Assembly (NCBI GenBank): GCA_050330055.1
Contig: JBHJOF010000151.1
Location: 1 to 7,658, forward strand
Direction: 5' to 3'
Source of the DNA: JBHJOF01 sp050330055
Lineage (GTDB): Bacteria; Pseudomonadota; Alphaproteobacteria; Kiloniellales; JAKSDN01
Length of the DNA: 7,658 nucleotides
The translations under genes were made by a program, and so were the position numbers. Positions 1 to 6,660 of the stretch are shown piece by piece. The notes under the pieces are model-generated. The model saw nothing but the letters and a program-made list of their open reading frames with translations, was not told the DNA's origin and made no database searches. Each line of letters opens with the position of its first letter. Within the stretch, counting starts at the first letter, position 1.

Positions 1-1
1 C

Positions 2-745
2 GTGCCCATGTTCCCGGAGGCCACCGCCTTCTTCACGCCGCTGGTCTTTGCGCTCTCGGTGGTGGCCGTGATCTACACCTCGCTGGTGGCGCTGGCCCAG
101 GAGGACATGAAGAAGCTGATCGCCTATTCCTCGGTCGCCCACATGGGCTTCGTCACCATCGGCATCTTCACGGTGAACCAGCAGGGCATCGAGGGCGCAA
201 TGATCCAGATGCTGTCGCACGGCGTGGTCTCGGCGGCGCTCTTCCTTGTCGTCGGCGTGGTCTACGACCGCATGCACACGCGCCTGATTGAGAAGTACAA
301 CGGCCTGGTCGCGCGCATGCCGGCCTATGCCGTGGTCTTCATGGTCTTCATGCTGGCTTCTGTCGGCCTGCCGGGCACCAGCGGCTTCGTCGGCGAGGTC
401 CTGGTGCTGATCGGCGTCTTCCAGGTCAACACCTGGGTGGCGCTCCTGGCCGCCAGCGGCATGGTGCTGGGCGCCGCCTACATGCTCTATCTCTACCGGC
501 GCGTCATCTTCGGCGTCATGACCCTGGACAACCTCAGGAAAATCCCTGACCTCAGCTGGCGCGAAAGAGTGGTCTTCGCGCCGCTGGTCGCCGTGGTGCT
601 CTGGATGGGCATCTATCCGGCGTCCTTCATCGATGTCATGGCTGCGTCGGTCAGCAACGTGATCGACAACTACCAGACCTCGCTGGCCGCGGCCGGGGTG
701 ACGCCGGATCAGCACCTGCTGGCCATGCTCTGGCCGGGCCGCTAG
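2..745 (+). CDS. nuoM: NADH-quinone oxidoreductase subunit M, C-terminal part (5' end outside window)
   Basis: Proton-translocating membrane subunit of respiratory complex I (Mrp antiporter-like family), which couples NADH-to-quinone electron transfer to proton pumping in the cytoplasmic membrane. The reading frame is open from the window edge, and the usual N-terminal half is missing, so this is a fragment of 247 codons and the GTG at position 2 is not a real start. Visible family signatures include the segment MKKLIAYSSVAHMGF (residues 36-50 of the fragment), whose lysines belong to the proton path, a conserved His at 73 in MLSHGVVSAALF, and VGLPGTSGFVGE (121-132). Glu132 there corresponds to the terminal proton-channel glutamate (Glu407 in E. 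coli NuoM). Several further hydrophobic helices follow up to about residue 225. The stop TAG is 16 nt before nuoN, as in a nuo operon. Identity is secure; only the upstream extent is unknown. Confidence 0.96.
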   Translation: MPMFPEATAFFTPLVFALSVVAVIYTSLVALAQEDMKKLIAYSSVAHMGFVTIGIFTVNQQGIEGAMIQMLSHGVVSAALFLVVGVVYDRMHTRLIEKYNGLVARMPAYAVVFMVFMLASVGLPGTSGFVGEVLVLIGVFQVNTWVALLAASGMVLGAAYMLYLYRRVIFGVMTLDNLRKIPDLSWRERVVFAPLVAVVLWMGIYPASFIDVMAASVSNVIDNYQTSLAAAGVTPDQHLLAMLWPGR

Positions 746-748
746 GGC

Positions 749-754
749 GGGGAG
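749..754 (+). promoter_or_regulatory. Shine-Dalgarno site of nuoN
   Basis: GGGGAG lies 7 nt upstream of the ATG at 762, directly after the nuoM stop codon. Its strength and spacing fix the nuoN start at 762. Confidence 0.75.
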
Positions 755-761
755 CGAAGCC

Positions 762-2216
762 ATGCTGTACGCCGATCTGATGGCCGCCCTGCCGGAGCTA
801 TTCCTAGCCTGCGCCGCCATGGCGCTGCTGATGGTCGGCGTATTCCGCGGCGAGGGCTCGACCAGGCTGGTGCTCACCCTCTCGGTCGTCGCTGTGGTCG
901 TCGCGGCGGCCCTGCTGATCATTCAGCCGCGCGACCCGGCGTCGGCCTTCGGCGGCCTCTTCGTCGTCGACGGCTTCGGCGACTTCATGAAGCTGCTGGT
1001 GCTGATCGGCGCGGCGCTGACCATCATCATGACCCAGGGCTACATCGAGCGCGAGAACATGGCGCGCTTCGAGATGCCGGTGCTGCTGCTCTTCGCCACG
1101 CTCGGCATGCTGATGATGATCTCGGCGAACGACCTGATCTCGCTTTACCTGGGCCTCGAGCTGCAGAGCCTGTCGCTCTACGTCGTGGCCGCGATCCGGC
1201 GCGACAACCTGCGTTCCAGCGAGGCCGGCCTCAAGTACTTCGTCCTCGGCGCGCTTTCCTCCGGCATGCTGCTCTACGGCAGCTCCATGGTTTACGGCTT
1301 CGCCGGCACCACGGCCTTTGCGACGCTGGCACAGGTGCTGGCGGCGTCCGCCGAGACCGGAGCGCCGCCTTCGGTCGGGCTGATTGTCGGCCTGGTCTTC
1401 GTGATCGCCGGGCTCGCCTTCAAGGTCTCCGCCGTGCCCTTCCACATGTGGACGCCGGACGTCTACGAGGGCGCGCCGACGCCGGTCACGGCCTTCTTTG
1501 CCAACGCGCCCAAGATCGCGGCCATGGCGCTCTTCGTCCGGGTCATGATCGAGCCCTTCGGCGTGCTGTTCGAGCAGTGGCAGCAGATCGTTATCGCCAT
1601 TTCGGTGGCCTCGATGGTGCTGGGCGCGCTGGCCGCGATCAACCAGACCAACATCAAGCGCCTGATGGCCTACAGCTCGATCGGACATATCGGCTATGCC
1701 CTGATCGGCCTGGCCGCCGGCAGCGAGGCCGGCGTGCGCGGCGTTGCCATCTACATGGCGATCTACCTCTTCATGAATGTTGGTACCTTCGCCTGCATAC
1801 TCTGCATGCGGCAGAAGGAACGCATGGTCGAGGGCATCGACGATCTCAAGGGGCTTAGCAAGACCAATCCGCTGATGGCCTTCGCGCTGGCGGTCTTCAT
1901 GTTCTCCATGGCCGGCATTCCGCCCTTGGCCGGCTTCTTCGGCAAGCTCTACATCTTCCTGGCGGCGATCGAGGCGGAGCTCTACACGCTCGCGGTGATC
2001 GGCGTGCTGGCCAGCGTGGTGGGCGCCTTCTATTATCTGCGCATCGTCAAGCTGATGTACTTCGATGAGCCGAGCGAAAGCTTTGATCGGCCGATCGGCC
2101 GCGAGATGGCGCTGATCCTGACCGGCACCACGGTGATCGTACTGCTGTTCTTCGTCCTGCCGGGGCCGATCCTGAGCGGGGCCGAGGCGGCCGCCGCGTC
2201 GCTCTTCGCGCCGTGA
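762..2216 (+). CDS. nuoN: NADH-quinone oxidoreductase subunit N
   Basis: Membrane-arm subunit of complex I that forms one of the antiporter-like proton channels. The protein is 484 residues, the normal family length (E. coli NuoN is 485), and consists almost entirely of hydrophobic helices. The functional residues are in place: Glu133 in GLELQS, Lys158 in GLKYF, Lys221 in AFKVSAVPFHMW, Lys251 in APKIAA and Lys395 in FFGKLY. They match the glutamate and central and terminal lysines of the E. coli proton path (E133, K217, K247, K395). The motif NIKRLMAYSSIGHIGYAL (297-314) is the broken-helix signature shared with NuoM. The start has a strong GGGGAG ribosome site. The TGA stop shares its final A with the birA ATG, so birA translation is probably coupled to it. 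It is the last gene of the complex I operon and leads straight into the cofactor genes. Confidence 0.98.
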   Translation: MLYADLMAALPELFLACAAMALLMVGVFRGEGSTRLVLTLSVVAVVVAAALLIIQPRDPASAFGGLFVVDGFGDFMKLLVLIGAALTIIMTQGYIERENMARFEMPVLLLFATLGMLMMISANDLISLYLGLELQSLSLYVVAAIRRDNLRSSEAGLKYFVLGALSSGMLLYGSSMVYGFAGTTAFATLAQVLAASAETGAPPSVGLIVGLVFVIAGLAFKVSAVPFHMWTPDVYEGAPTPVTAFFANAPKIAAMALFVRVMIEPFGVLFEQWQQIVIAISVASMVLGALAAINQTNIKRLMAYSSIGHIGYALIGLAAGSEAGVRGVAIYMAIYLFMNVGTFACILCMRQKERMVEGIDDLKGLSKTNPLMAFALAVFMFSMAGIPPLAGFFGKLYIFLAAIEAELYTLAVIGVLASVVGAFYYLRIVKLMYFDEPSESFDRPIGREMALILTGTTVIVLLFFVLPGPILSGAEAAAASLFAP

Positions 2217-3016
2217 TGGGGCAGGGTACGGTAAATTCCACCACACCCGACCGGCCGCGCTTGCCTCCCGCCTACCGGCTGGTGGCGCTGGACGAGGTCG
2301 ACAGCACCAACGAGGAGGCCAAGCGCCTGGCCGCCCAAGGCGCCGAGGACGGCACGCTTGTCTGGGCGCGCAGGCAGACGGCCGGCCGCGGCCGCCGCGG
2401 CCGGAGCTGGCAGAGTCTGGCCGGCAATCTCTTCCTCTCGCTGGTGCTGCGGCCCGACTGCGGCCCGGCCGAGGCGGCGCAGCTCGGCTTCGTGGCCGCG
2501 CTCGGTGTCGGCGACGCGGTTGGCAGCGTCGCCCCGCCCTTGATCGAGGTGCGCTACAAGTGGCCCAACGACGTGCTGTTCAACGACCGCAAGGGTGCCG
2601 GCATCCTGTTGGAATCACAGATCAATCCCGAGGGTGGCTTGGACTGGCTGGTGCTCGGCGCCGGCGTGAACGTGAAGGCTTTCCCCAAGGACAGCGACTT
2701 CCCGGCGACCTCGCTGCAGTTCGAGGGCGCGCCCTTGACCCTGACCGAGGTCGAGCTGCTCGAAGCCTTTGGCCGCCACTTCCTCTCCTGGACCAACCGC
2801 TGGCTGGAGGACGGCTTCGCGCCGATCCGCCGCGCCTGGCTGCACCACGCCTACGGCCTGGGCGAGTCCATCGCGGTCAACCTGCCGCGCGAGAGCCTGC
2901 GCGGCACCTTTCGCGACCTGGACCAGGACGGCGTGCGGCTGCTCGAGATGGAGGACGGCAGCCTGCGGCGCATCGCTGCCGGCGACGTCCACTTCGGCGG
3001 CCCAGGCGCAGGGTAA
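2216..3016 (+). CDS. birA: Biotin--[acetyl-CoA-carboxylase] ligase, monofunctional (no repressor domain)
   Basis: Cytoplasmic enzyme that activates biotin to biotinyl-5'-AMP and attaches it to the lysine of biotin-dependent carboxylases. At 266 residues it begins directly with the catalytic domain: VDSTNEEA (28-35), the biotinyl-AMP loop GRGRRGR (57-63), KWPND (115-119) and GAGVN (148-152). A small C-terminal beta domain follows (roughly 215-262). The N-terminal winged helix of E. coli-type BirA is absent, so this is a group I ligase that should not act as a biotin-operon repressor. The start is taken as the ATG that overlaps the nuoN TGA by one base (TGATG). The in-frame GTG three bases earlier is an alternative. 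There is no good Shine-Dalgarno sequence, consistent with translational coupling. Linkage to nuoN and coaX is typical for Alphaproteobacteria. Product certain; exact start less so. Confidence 0.95.
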   Translation: MGQGTVNSTTPDRPRLPPAYRLVALDEVDSTNEEAKRLAAQGAEDGTLVWARRQTAGRGRRGRSWQSLAGNLFLSLVLRPDCGPAEAAQLGFVAALGVGDAVGSVAPPLIEVRYKWPNDVLFNDRKGAGILLESQINPEGGLDWLVLGAGVNVKAFPKDSDFPATSLQFEGAPLTLTEVELLEAFGRHFLSWTNRWLEDGFAPIRRAWLHHAYGLGESIAVNLPRESLRGTFRDLDQDGVRLLEMEDGSLRRIAAGDVHFGGPGAG

Positions 3017-3025
3017 GATAGGGAC

Positions 3026-3808
3026 ATGCTGCTCGCCATCGACTGCGGCAATACCAACATCGTCTTCGCCGTCTTCGACGGTGACGAGAAGCGCGCGCAG
3101 TGGCGCGCCTCGACCGACATCAAGCGCACCGCCGACGAGTACGCGGTCTGGCTGACCCAGCTCATGGCACTGGAGCGCATGACGCCGGACGACATCACCG
3201 GCACGATCATCGCCTCGGTGGTGCCGCGCGCCAACCACGGCCTGACCACGCTCTGCAAGCGCTACTTCAAGTGCGACCCGCTGGTGGTGGGCGAGCCGGG
3301 CGTCGATATCGGCGTTGCGGTGCGCATCGACCACCCGCAGCAGGTCGGCGCCGACCGCCTGGTCAACGCCGTGGCGGCGCACCAGAGCTACGGCGGGCCG
3401 CTGATCCTGATCGACTTCGGCACCGCCACGACCTTCGACGTGATCGGCGAGGACGGCGGCTACGAGGGCGGCGTCATCGCGCCGGGCGTCAACGAGTCGC
3501 TGGAGGCGCTGTCGCTCGCGGCGGCCAAGCTGCCGCGCATCGCCATCGAGGGCCCGCCGCAGCGGGTGGTCGGCAGCGGCACGGTCTCGGCCATGCAGTC
3601 GGGCGCCTACTGGGGCTACGTCGGCCTGATCGAGGGCCTGGTGGCGCGCATCAAGGCGGAGGACGGGCGCGATCTGAAGGTGATCGCCACCGGCGGCCTG
3701 GCCGCGCTCTTCGCCAACGCGACCGGCGTGATCGACCAGGTCGACCCGGACGTGACCCTGCGCGGCCTGCTCGCCATCTACCGCCTGAACCGGCCGGGTG
3801 GCGCATGA
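3026..3808 (+). CDS. coaX: Type III pantothenate kinase
   Basis: Catalyses ATP-dependent phosphorylation of pantothenate, the first step of coenzyme A synthesis, in the cytoplasm. The 260-residue protein has the ASKHA-fold signatures of CoaX: the phosphate-binding DCGNTN (6-11) with catalytic Asp6, GADR (108-111) with the pantothenate-binding Asp-Arg, DFGTATTFD (130-138), GGVIAPGVNESLEAL (148-162) and TVSAMQSG (186-193). Length and motif order are normal. Type III enzymes are known to resist CoA feedback and to need a monovalent cation; this is family knowledge, not visible here. The ATG lies 9 nt after the birA stop, with only AGGGA immediately upstream, closer to the start than usual. The gene ends just before an inverted hairpin pair that separates it from rnj. 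Confidence 0.97.
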   Translation: MLLAIDCGNTNIVFAVFDGDEKRAQWRASTDIKRTADEYAVWLTQLMALERMTPDDITGTIIASVVPRANHGLTTLCKRYFKCDPLVVGEPGVDIGVAVRIDHPQQVGADRLVNAVAAHQSYGGPLILIDFGTATTFDVIGEDGGYEGGVIAPGVNESLEALSLAAAKLPRIAIEGPPQRVVGSGTVSAMQSGAYWGYVGLIEGLVARIKAEDGRDLKVIATGGLAALFANATGVIDQVDPDVTLRGLLAIYRLNRPGGA

Positions 3809-3833
3809 GGCCAGAGACCTTGCGCGCCGGCCC

Positions 3834-3923
3834 GGCCCTCATACTTCGACAAGCTCAGTATGAGGGCCTCCATTTGGCGTCGCGCACACTCCTCCTCACC
3901 CTGAGCCTGTCGAAGGGTGAGGA
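3834..3923. repeat. Inverted pair of REP-like hairpins (REPIN-like), copy 1, between coaX and rnj
   Basis: There are two related hairpins in opposite orientation. The first (3834-3868) has a perfect 12-bp stem, GGCCCTCATACT (3834-3845) with its complement at 3857-3868, and loop TCGACAAGCTC. The second (3893-3923) has a 10-bp stem, TCCTCACCCT (3893-3902) with its complement at 3914-3923, and loop GAGCCTGTCGA. Read in the same orientation, both have a TTCGACARGCTCA core flanked by complementary arms starting CCTCA and ending TGAGG, matching at 24 of 29 positions. A 24-nt unrelated spacer separates them. Because they are inverted they could also pair with each other as one long arm. There is no T-tract, so a factor-independent terminator is unlikely. 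A palindromic pair with short spacer is the layout of REPINs, which RAYT-type transposases mobilise; no such transposase is in this window. Confidence 0.85.
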
Positions 3924-3959
3924 ACTCGGTGCAACCTGCACACGGCTGTGGTGCCCAGC

Positions 3960-5624
3960 ATGACCGATTTTTCCGAGGCCGAGGCGCTCTATTTCCTGCC
4001 GCTCGGCGGGACCGGCGAGATTGGCATGAATCTCAATCTCTACGGCCACGACGGCGCCTGGCTGATGGTCGATCTCGGCGTCACCTTCGCCGACGAGCGC
4101 CAGCCCGGAGTCGAGCTGCTGATGGCCGATCCCGCCTTCATCACCGAGCGAAGCGACGATCTCGCCGGCCTGGTGCTGACCCACGCGCACGAGGACCACA
4201 TCGGCGCCGTGCCCTATCTCTGGCCGCGCCTGCGCTGCCCGATCTACGCCACGCCCTTCACCGCCGCGGTGCTGCGCGGCAAGCTGGCCGAGGCCGGGCT
4301 GGAGCAGGAGGCCGAGATCACCGAGGTGCCGATGTCCGGCCGCTTCACGGTCGGCCCCTTCGAGCTCGAGCTGGTGACGCTGACCCATTCGATCCCGGAG
4401 CCGAACGCCCTGGTGATCCGCACCTCGGCCGGCACGGTGCTGCACACCGGCGACTGGAAGCTCGACCCGGATCCCATGCTGGGCGAGAGCTACGACGAGG
4501 CGGCGCTGCGCGCGCTGGCCGGCGAGGGCGTGCTGGCCATGGTCTGCGATTCGACCAACGCCCTGGTCGACGGCGAGTCCGGCTCGGAGAGCGAGGTCTT
4601 CGCGAGCCTGATGGAGCTGCTCGGCACCCTGAAGCAGCGCGTCGCCGTTACCTGCTTCGCCAGCAATGTGGCCCGTCTGCAGACAGTGATGCGCATCGCC
4701 GCGGCGCACGGCCGGCGCGTCGCCCTGGTCGGCCGCGGCATGCGGCGCATCCACCAGGCGGCGGTCGAGACCGGCTATCTGGGCGGCCTGGCGCCGCTGA
4801 TCTCGGAGAAGGACGTGGGCTTCCTGCCGCGTGAGGAGGTGCTGATCCTCTGCACCGGCAGCCAGGGCGAGCAGCGTGCCGCGCTCTGGCGCATCGCCCG
4901 CGACGAGCATCCTCACATCGTCTTCGAGCCCGGCGACGCAGTGATCTTCTCCTCGCGCGTCATCCCGGGCAACGAGGTCGGTATCTTCGAGCTGGAAAAT
5001 CACCTGGCGCACAAGGGCATCCGGGTGATCGGCGACGGCCACTGGCGCACCCATGTCTCCGGCCACCCGGCGCGCGACGAGCTGACCCGCATGTACCAGT
5101 GGGTGCGCCCGCGCATCGCGATCCCGGTGCACGGCGAGCCGCGCCACCTGATGGAGCACGCCGACCTGGCGCGCGAGTGCCAGGTGCCGCAGGCCCTGGT
5201 GGCTGAGAACGGCAGCCTGATCCGCCTGGCCGGGGGCAGCGCCGAAATCGTCGATCACGTCACCAGCGGCCGCCTGGCGCTCGACGGTAGTCGCCTGATC
5301 GCAGTCGACAGCCCGGTGATCCGCGAGCGCCGCCGCCTGTCCTTCAGCGGCTCGGCGCTGGCCGTGCTGGTGGTCGATGCCGGCGGCAGCCTGCTGGCCG
5401 AGCCGCGCCTCACCACCGAAGGGGTGGTCGACCCGGAACACGAGGCCGATGTGCTGGACCAGGCCCTGGAGGTGATCGAGGGCGCCCTGCGCAACCTGCC
5501 CAAGGCGGCGCGGCGCGACGATGAGCGCCTGGGCGAGGCGGTGCGGGTCGCGCTGCGCCGTGCCTTCAACCAGCTGGTCGGCAAGAAGCCCTCGACCCGA
5601 GTCGAGGTGCTGCGCTTGCCCTGA
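3960..5624 (+). CDS. rnj: Ribonuclease J (metallo-beta-lactamase/beta-CASP RNase)
   Basis: Cytoplasmic RNase with 5'-to-3' exonuclease and endonuclease activity in mRNA turnover and rRNA maturation. The 554-residue protein has the normal length. The N-terminal metallo-beta-lactamase domain carries the di-zinc motif THAHEDH (74-80: His75, His77, Asp79, His80), His143 in THSIPE and Asp165 in HTGDWK. A beta-CASP domain follows from about 215, with CTGSQGE (298-304). The beta-lactamase fold then resumes with VSGHPARDEL (366-375) and PVHGEPRHL (389-397, His391). A C-terminal domain spans about 455-554. All catalytic residues are present. The start is placed at ATG 3960, giving MTDFSEAEALYFLPLGG. 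In-frame GTGs at 3948 and 3951 are alternatives, and none has a clear Shine-Dalgarno sequence. The gene is bracketed by two hairpin pairs of the same repeat family, the upstream one ending 36 nt before the ATG. Confidence 0.97.
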   Translation: MTDFSEAEALYFLPLGGTGEIGMNLNLYGHDGAWLMVDLGVTFADERQPGVELLMADPAFITERSDDLAGLVLTHAHEDHIGAVPYLWPRLRCPIYATPFTAAVLRGKLAEAGLEQEAEITEVPMSGRFTVGPFELELVTLTHSIPEPNALVIRTSAGTVLHTGDWKLDPDPMLGESYDEAALRALAGEGVLAMVCDSTNALVDGESGSESEVFASLMELLGTLKQRVAVTCFASNVARLQTVMRIAAAHGRRVALVGRGMRRIHQAAVETGYLGGLAPLISEKDVGFLPREEVLILCTGSQGEQRAALWRIARDEHPHIVFEPGDAVIFSSRVIPGNEVGIFELENHLAHKGIRVIGDGHWRTHVSGHPARDELTRMYQWVRPRIAIPVHGEPRHLMEHADLARECQVPQALVAENGSLIRLAGGSAEIVDHVTSGRLALDGSRLIAVDSPVIRERRRLSFSGSALAVLVVDAGGSLLAEPRLTTEGVVDPEHEADVLDQALEVIEGALRNLPKAARRDDERLGEAVRVALRRAFNQLVGKKPSTRVEVLRLP

Positions 5625-5669
5625 CGGCCGGCGTGCCTAACTATCGGAGCATCCGCGATATCGAGTCTG

Positions 5670-5751
5670 CCCTCATCCTTCGACAGGCTCAGGATGAGGG
5701 AGGCACGGATTCGAACCGTGAACCTCATGCTGAGCTTGTCGAAGCATGAGG
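5670..5751. repeat. Inverted pair of REP-like hairpins (REPIN-like), copy 2, between rnj and mce
   Basis: Same family and same layout as the pair at 3834-3923. The first hairpin (5670-5700) has a 10-bp stem, CCCTCATCCT (5670-5679) with its complement at 5691-5700. The inverted second hairpin (5723-5751) has a 9-bp stem, CCTCATGCT (5723-5731) with AGCATGAGG (5743-5751). In common orientation the two match at 26 of 29 positions. The differing stem bases change on both sides, so pairing is kept. The 22-nt spacer differs from that of copy 1 and contains its own small palindrome. No T-tract follows. The pair lies in the 181-nt gap between rnj and mce, probably inside the polycistronic transcript, where it could affect mRNA stability; that role is inference. 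Confidence 0.86.
5704..5720 (-). other. Small hairpin resembling a tRNA T-arm, in the spacer of the second repeat pair
   Basis: On the minus strand this reads CACGG, TTCGAAT, CCGTG: a 5-bp stem closing a 7-nt loop with the TTCGA of a T-loop. The surrounding minus-strand bases do not supply an acceptor, D or anticodon arm, so there is no tRNA gene here. It may be a tRNA-end remnant or a chance palindrome. Confidence 0.3.
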
Positions 5752-5792
5752 AGCACACCGCCGTAGCGACCGACGCCTACGCAGCGTGAATC

Positions 5793-5797
5793 TGGAG
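5793..5797 (+). promoter_or_regulatory. Shine-Dalgarno site of mce
   Basis: TGGAG ends 8 nt before the ATG at 5806. It supports that start and independent translation of mce downstream of the hairpin pair. Confidence 0.6.
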
Positions 5798-5805
5798 CGA
5801 TGTGA

Positions 5806-6210
5806 ATGATCGGCAGGCTGAACCACGTGGCGATCGCGGTGCCGGATCTGGCGGCGGCGGCGGCGCAGTACCGCGATCTGCTGGGCGCCAGGGTCTCCGA
5901 TCCGGTGGACGAGCCGGCGCACGGCGTGACCGTGGTCTTTGTCGAGCTGCCCAACACCAAGATCGAGCTGCTGCATCCGCTGGGCGACGACTCGCCGATC
6001 GCCGGCTTCCTGGCGCGCAACGCGTCGGGCGGCATCCACCACGTCTGCTACGAGGTCGAGGACATCCTGGCCGCCCGCGACAAGCTGGTCGCCGGCGGCG
6101 CCCGCGTGCTGGGCGACGGCGAGCCCAGGATCGGCGCCCATAACAAGCCGGTGCTGTTCCTCCACCCCAAAGACTTCTGCGGCACCCTGATCGAGCTGGA
6201 GCAGGTGTGA
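5806..6210 (+). CDS. mce: Methylmalonyl-CoA epimerase
   Basis: Interconverts (2S)- and (2R)-methylmalonyl-CoA, linking propionyl-CoA carboxylase to methylmalonyl-CoA mutase in propionate and related acyl-CoA metabolism. The protein is 134 residues, a single vicinal-oxygen-chelate unit pair of the usual length. The first module opens with LNHVAIAVPDL, giving metal ligand His7. FVELPNTKIELLHP (45-58) supplies Glu47, the probable catalytic acid/base, and Glu54. The second module opens with GGIHHVCYEVEDI (75-87), with His79 or His78 as ligand. HPKDFCGTLIELEQ near the C-terminus provides the Glu130 ligand. The pattern is characteristic of epimerases rather than of glyoxalase I. It lies downstream of rnj and upstream of a DUF1467 gene, a common alphaproteobacterial arrangement. 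Its link with birA (biotin for the carboxylase) and coaX (CoA supply) is functionally coherent. Confidence 0.94.
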   Translation: MIGRLNHVAIAVPDLAAAAAQYRDLLGARVSDPVDEPAHGVTVVFVELPNTKIELLHPLGDDSPIAGFLARNASGGIHHVCYEVEDILAARDKLVAGGARVLGDGEPRIGAHNKPVLFLHPKDFCGTLIELEQV

Positions 6211-6238
6211 TGCGTCTGGGGGCGGGCAAGACGATGTC

Positions 6239-6475
6239 ATGACCTGGGTCACCGGCCTCATGGTCTACGCCATCATCTGGTGGGTCGTGCTCTTCGCTGT
6301 GCTGCCCTGGGGCGTCCACGTGCCCGATCGACAGGAGCCCGGCCACGCCACCAGCGCGCCCGAGAAGCCCATGCTGTGGCGCAAGGCGGCGGTCACGACG
6401 GCGATCTCGGCGGTGCTCTGGCTGATCGCCTACTACCTGATCGAGAGCGACCTGATCTCCTTCCGCCAGCCCTGA
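6239..6475 (+). CDS. DUF1467 family small membrane protein
   Basis: A 78-residue inner-membrane protein of unknown function. Two hydrophobic helices are visible, about residues 4-25 (rich in Trp: VYAIIWWVVLFAVLPWG) and 49-68 (AAVTTAISAVLWLIAYYLI). They are joined by a polar, proline-containing loop, HVPDRQEPGHATSAPEKP, then LWRK. The SAP-x-x-P loop and two-helix plan are what I recognise as DUF1467, a family commonly found beside mce in Alphaproteobacteria. No catalytic motif is visible. The start is the ATG 28 nt after the mce stop. A purine-rich stretch at 6217-6225 is too far upstream for an ideal ribosome site, so the gene may depend on coupling to mce. Many relatives have proS next; here a repeat-rich gap and tag follow instead. 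Confidence 0.85.
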   Translation: MTWVTGLMVYAIIWWVVLFAVLPWGVHVPDRQEPGHATSAPEKPMLWRKAAVTTAISAVLWLIAYYLIESDLISFRQP

Positions 6476-6501
6476 GACGCTTTTTTGTCGCGCCCGACTT
6501 T

Positions 6502-6530
6502 CGCGCCGCAAAGCTGATACGCACGCCGCT
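6502..6530. repeat. Left degenerate direct repeat flanking the palindromic unit
   Basis: This 29-nt stretch aligns in the same orientation with 6661-6686: 23 of 29 columns are identical, with three mismatches and three single-base gaps. It shares CGCG, AAGCT and CGCA blocks. It abuts the left end of the palindromic unit at 6531. Confidence 0.5.
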
Positions 6531-6658
6531 GTCGTCCCGGGCCTTCGCCGCGCCGAAGCGGCTTCGGCCGCGCAGGCGGGGCTTGTTCCCGGGACCCAAT
6601 GGCCTTATGGCGTGACACGGATAGGCCAATGGGCCCCGGCACCAAGTGCCGGGGCGAC
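6531..6658. repeat. Composite palindromic intergenic repeat unit
   Basis: The ends form an imperfect inverted repeat: GTCGTCCCGG on the left (6531-6540) and, on the opposite strand at the right (6658 leftwards), GTCGCCCCGG. Inside are three stems. GTCCCGGG (6534-6541) pairs with CCCGGGAC (6588-6595). GCCGAAG (6552-6558) pairs with CTTCGGC (6562-6568). A perfect 10-bp hairpin GCCCCGGCAC / GTGCCGGGGC (6633-6642 / 6646-6655) has a CAA loop. CCCAATGGCC (6595-6604) can also pair with GGCCAATGGG (6624-6633) with one mismatch. There is no open reading frame of interest and no T-tract. It looks like a dispersed intergenic palindrome of a different family from the hairpins around rnj; other copies cannot be seen in this window. 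Confidence 0.7.
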
Positions 6659-6660
6659 TG

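Noticed and set aside
804..2246. 480-codon open frame on the minus strand opposite nuoN
   Set aside because: It is antisense to a certain gene. Its product is a His/Arg/Asp/Gln-rich string with no recognisable motif, the usual result of reading a GC-rich membrane-protein gene on the opposite strand.
3834..3923. Hairpin pair as a bidirectional terminator between coaX and rnj
   Set aside because: The stems are good but no T-tract follows on either strand, and the same sequence recurs after rnj with conserved loop bases. A repeat element explains it better.
3855..5441. 528-codon open frame on the minus strand opposite rnj
   Set aside because: It lies opposite the complete rnj gene and gives low-complexity Ala/Arg/Gln/His-rich protein without family signatures. 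Its length is explained by third-position GC bias.
3834..5751. CRISPR array
   Set aside because: There are only four copies in two widely separated inverted pairs, with a whole gene between and no regular spacer series.
5690..5760. tRNA gene on the minus strand around the TTCGAAT loop
   Set aside because: Only a T-arm-like hairpin is present; no acceptor stem, anticodon arm or D arm can be built from the neighbouring bases.
6476..6490. T6 run (6481-6486) just after the DUF1467 stop as a terminator
   Set aside because: There is no stable GC hairpin directly upstream of the T run, so it does not meet the pattern of a factor-independent terminator.
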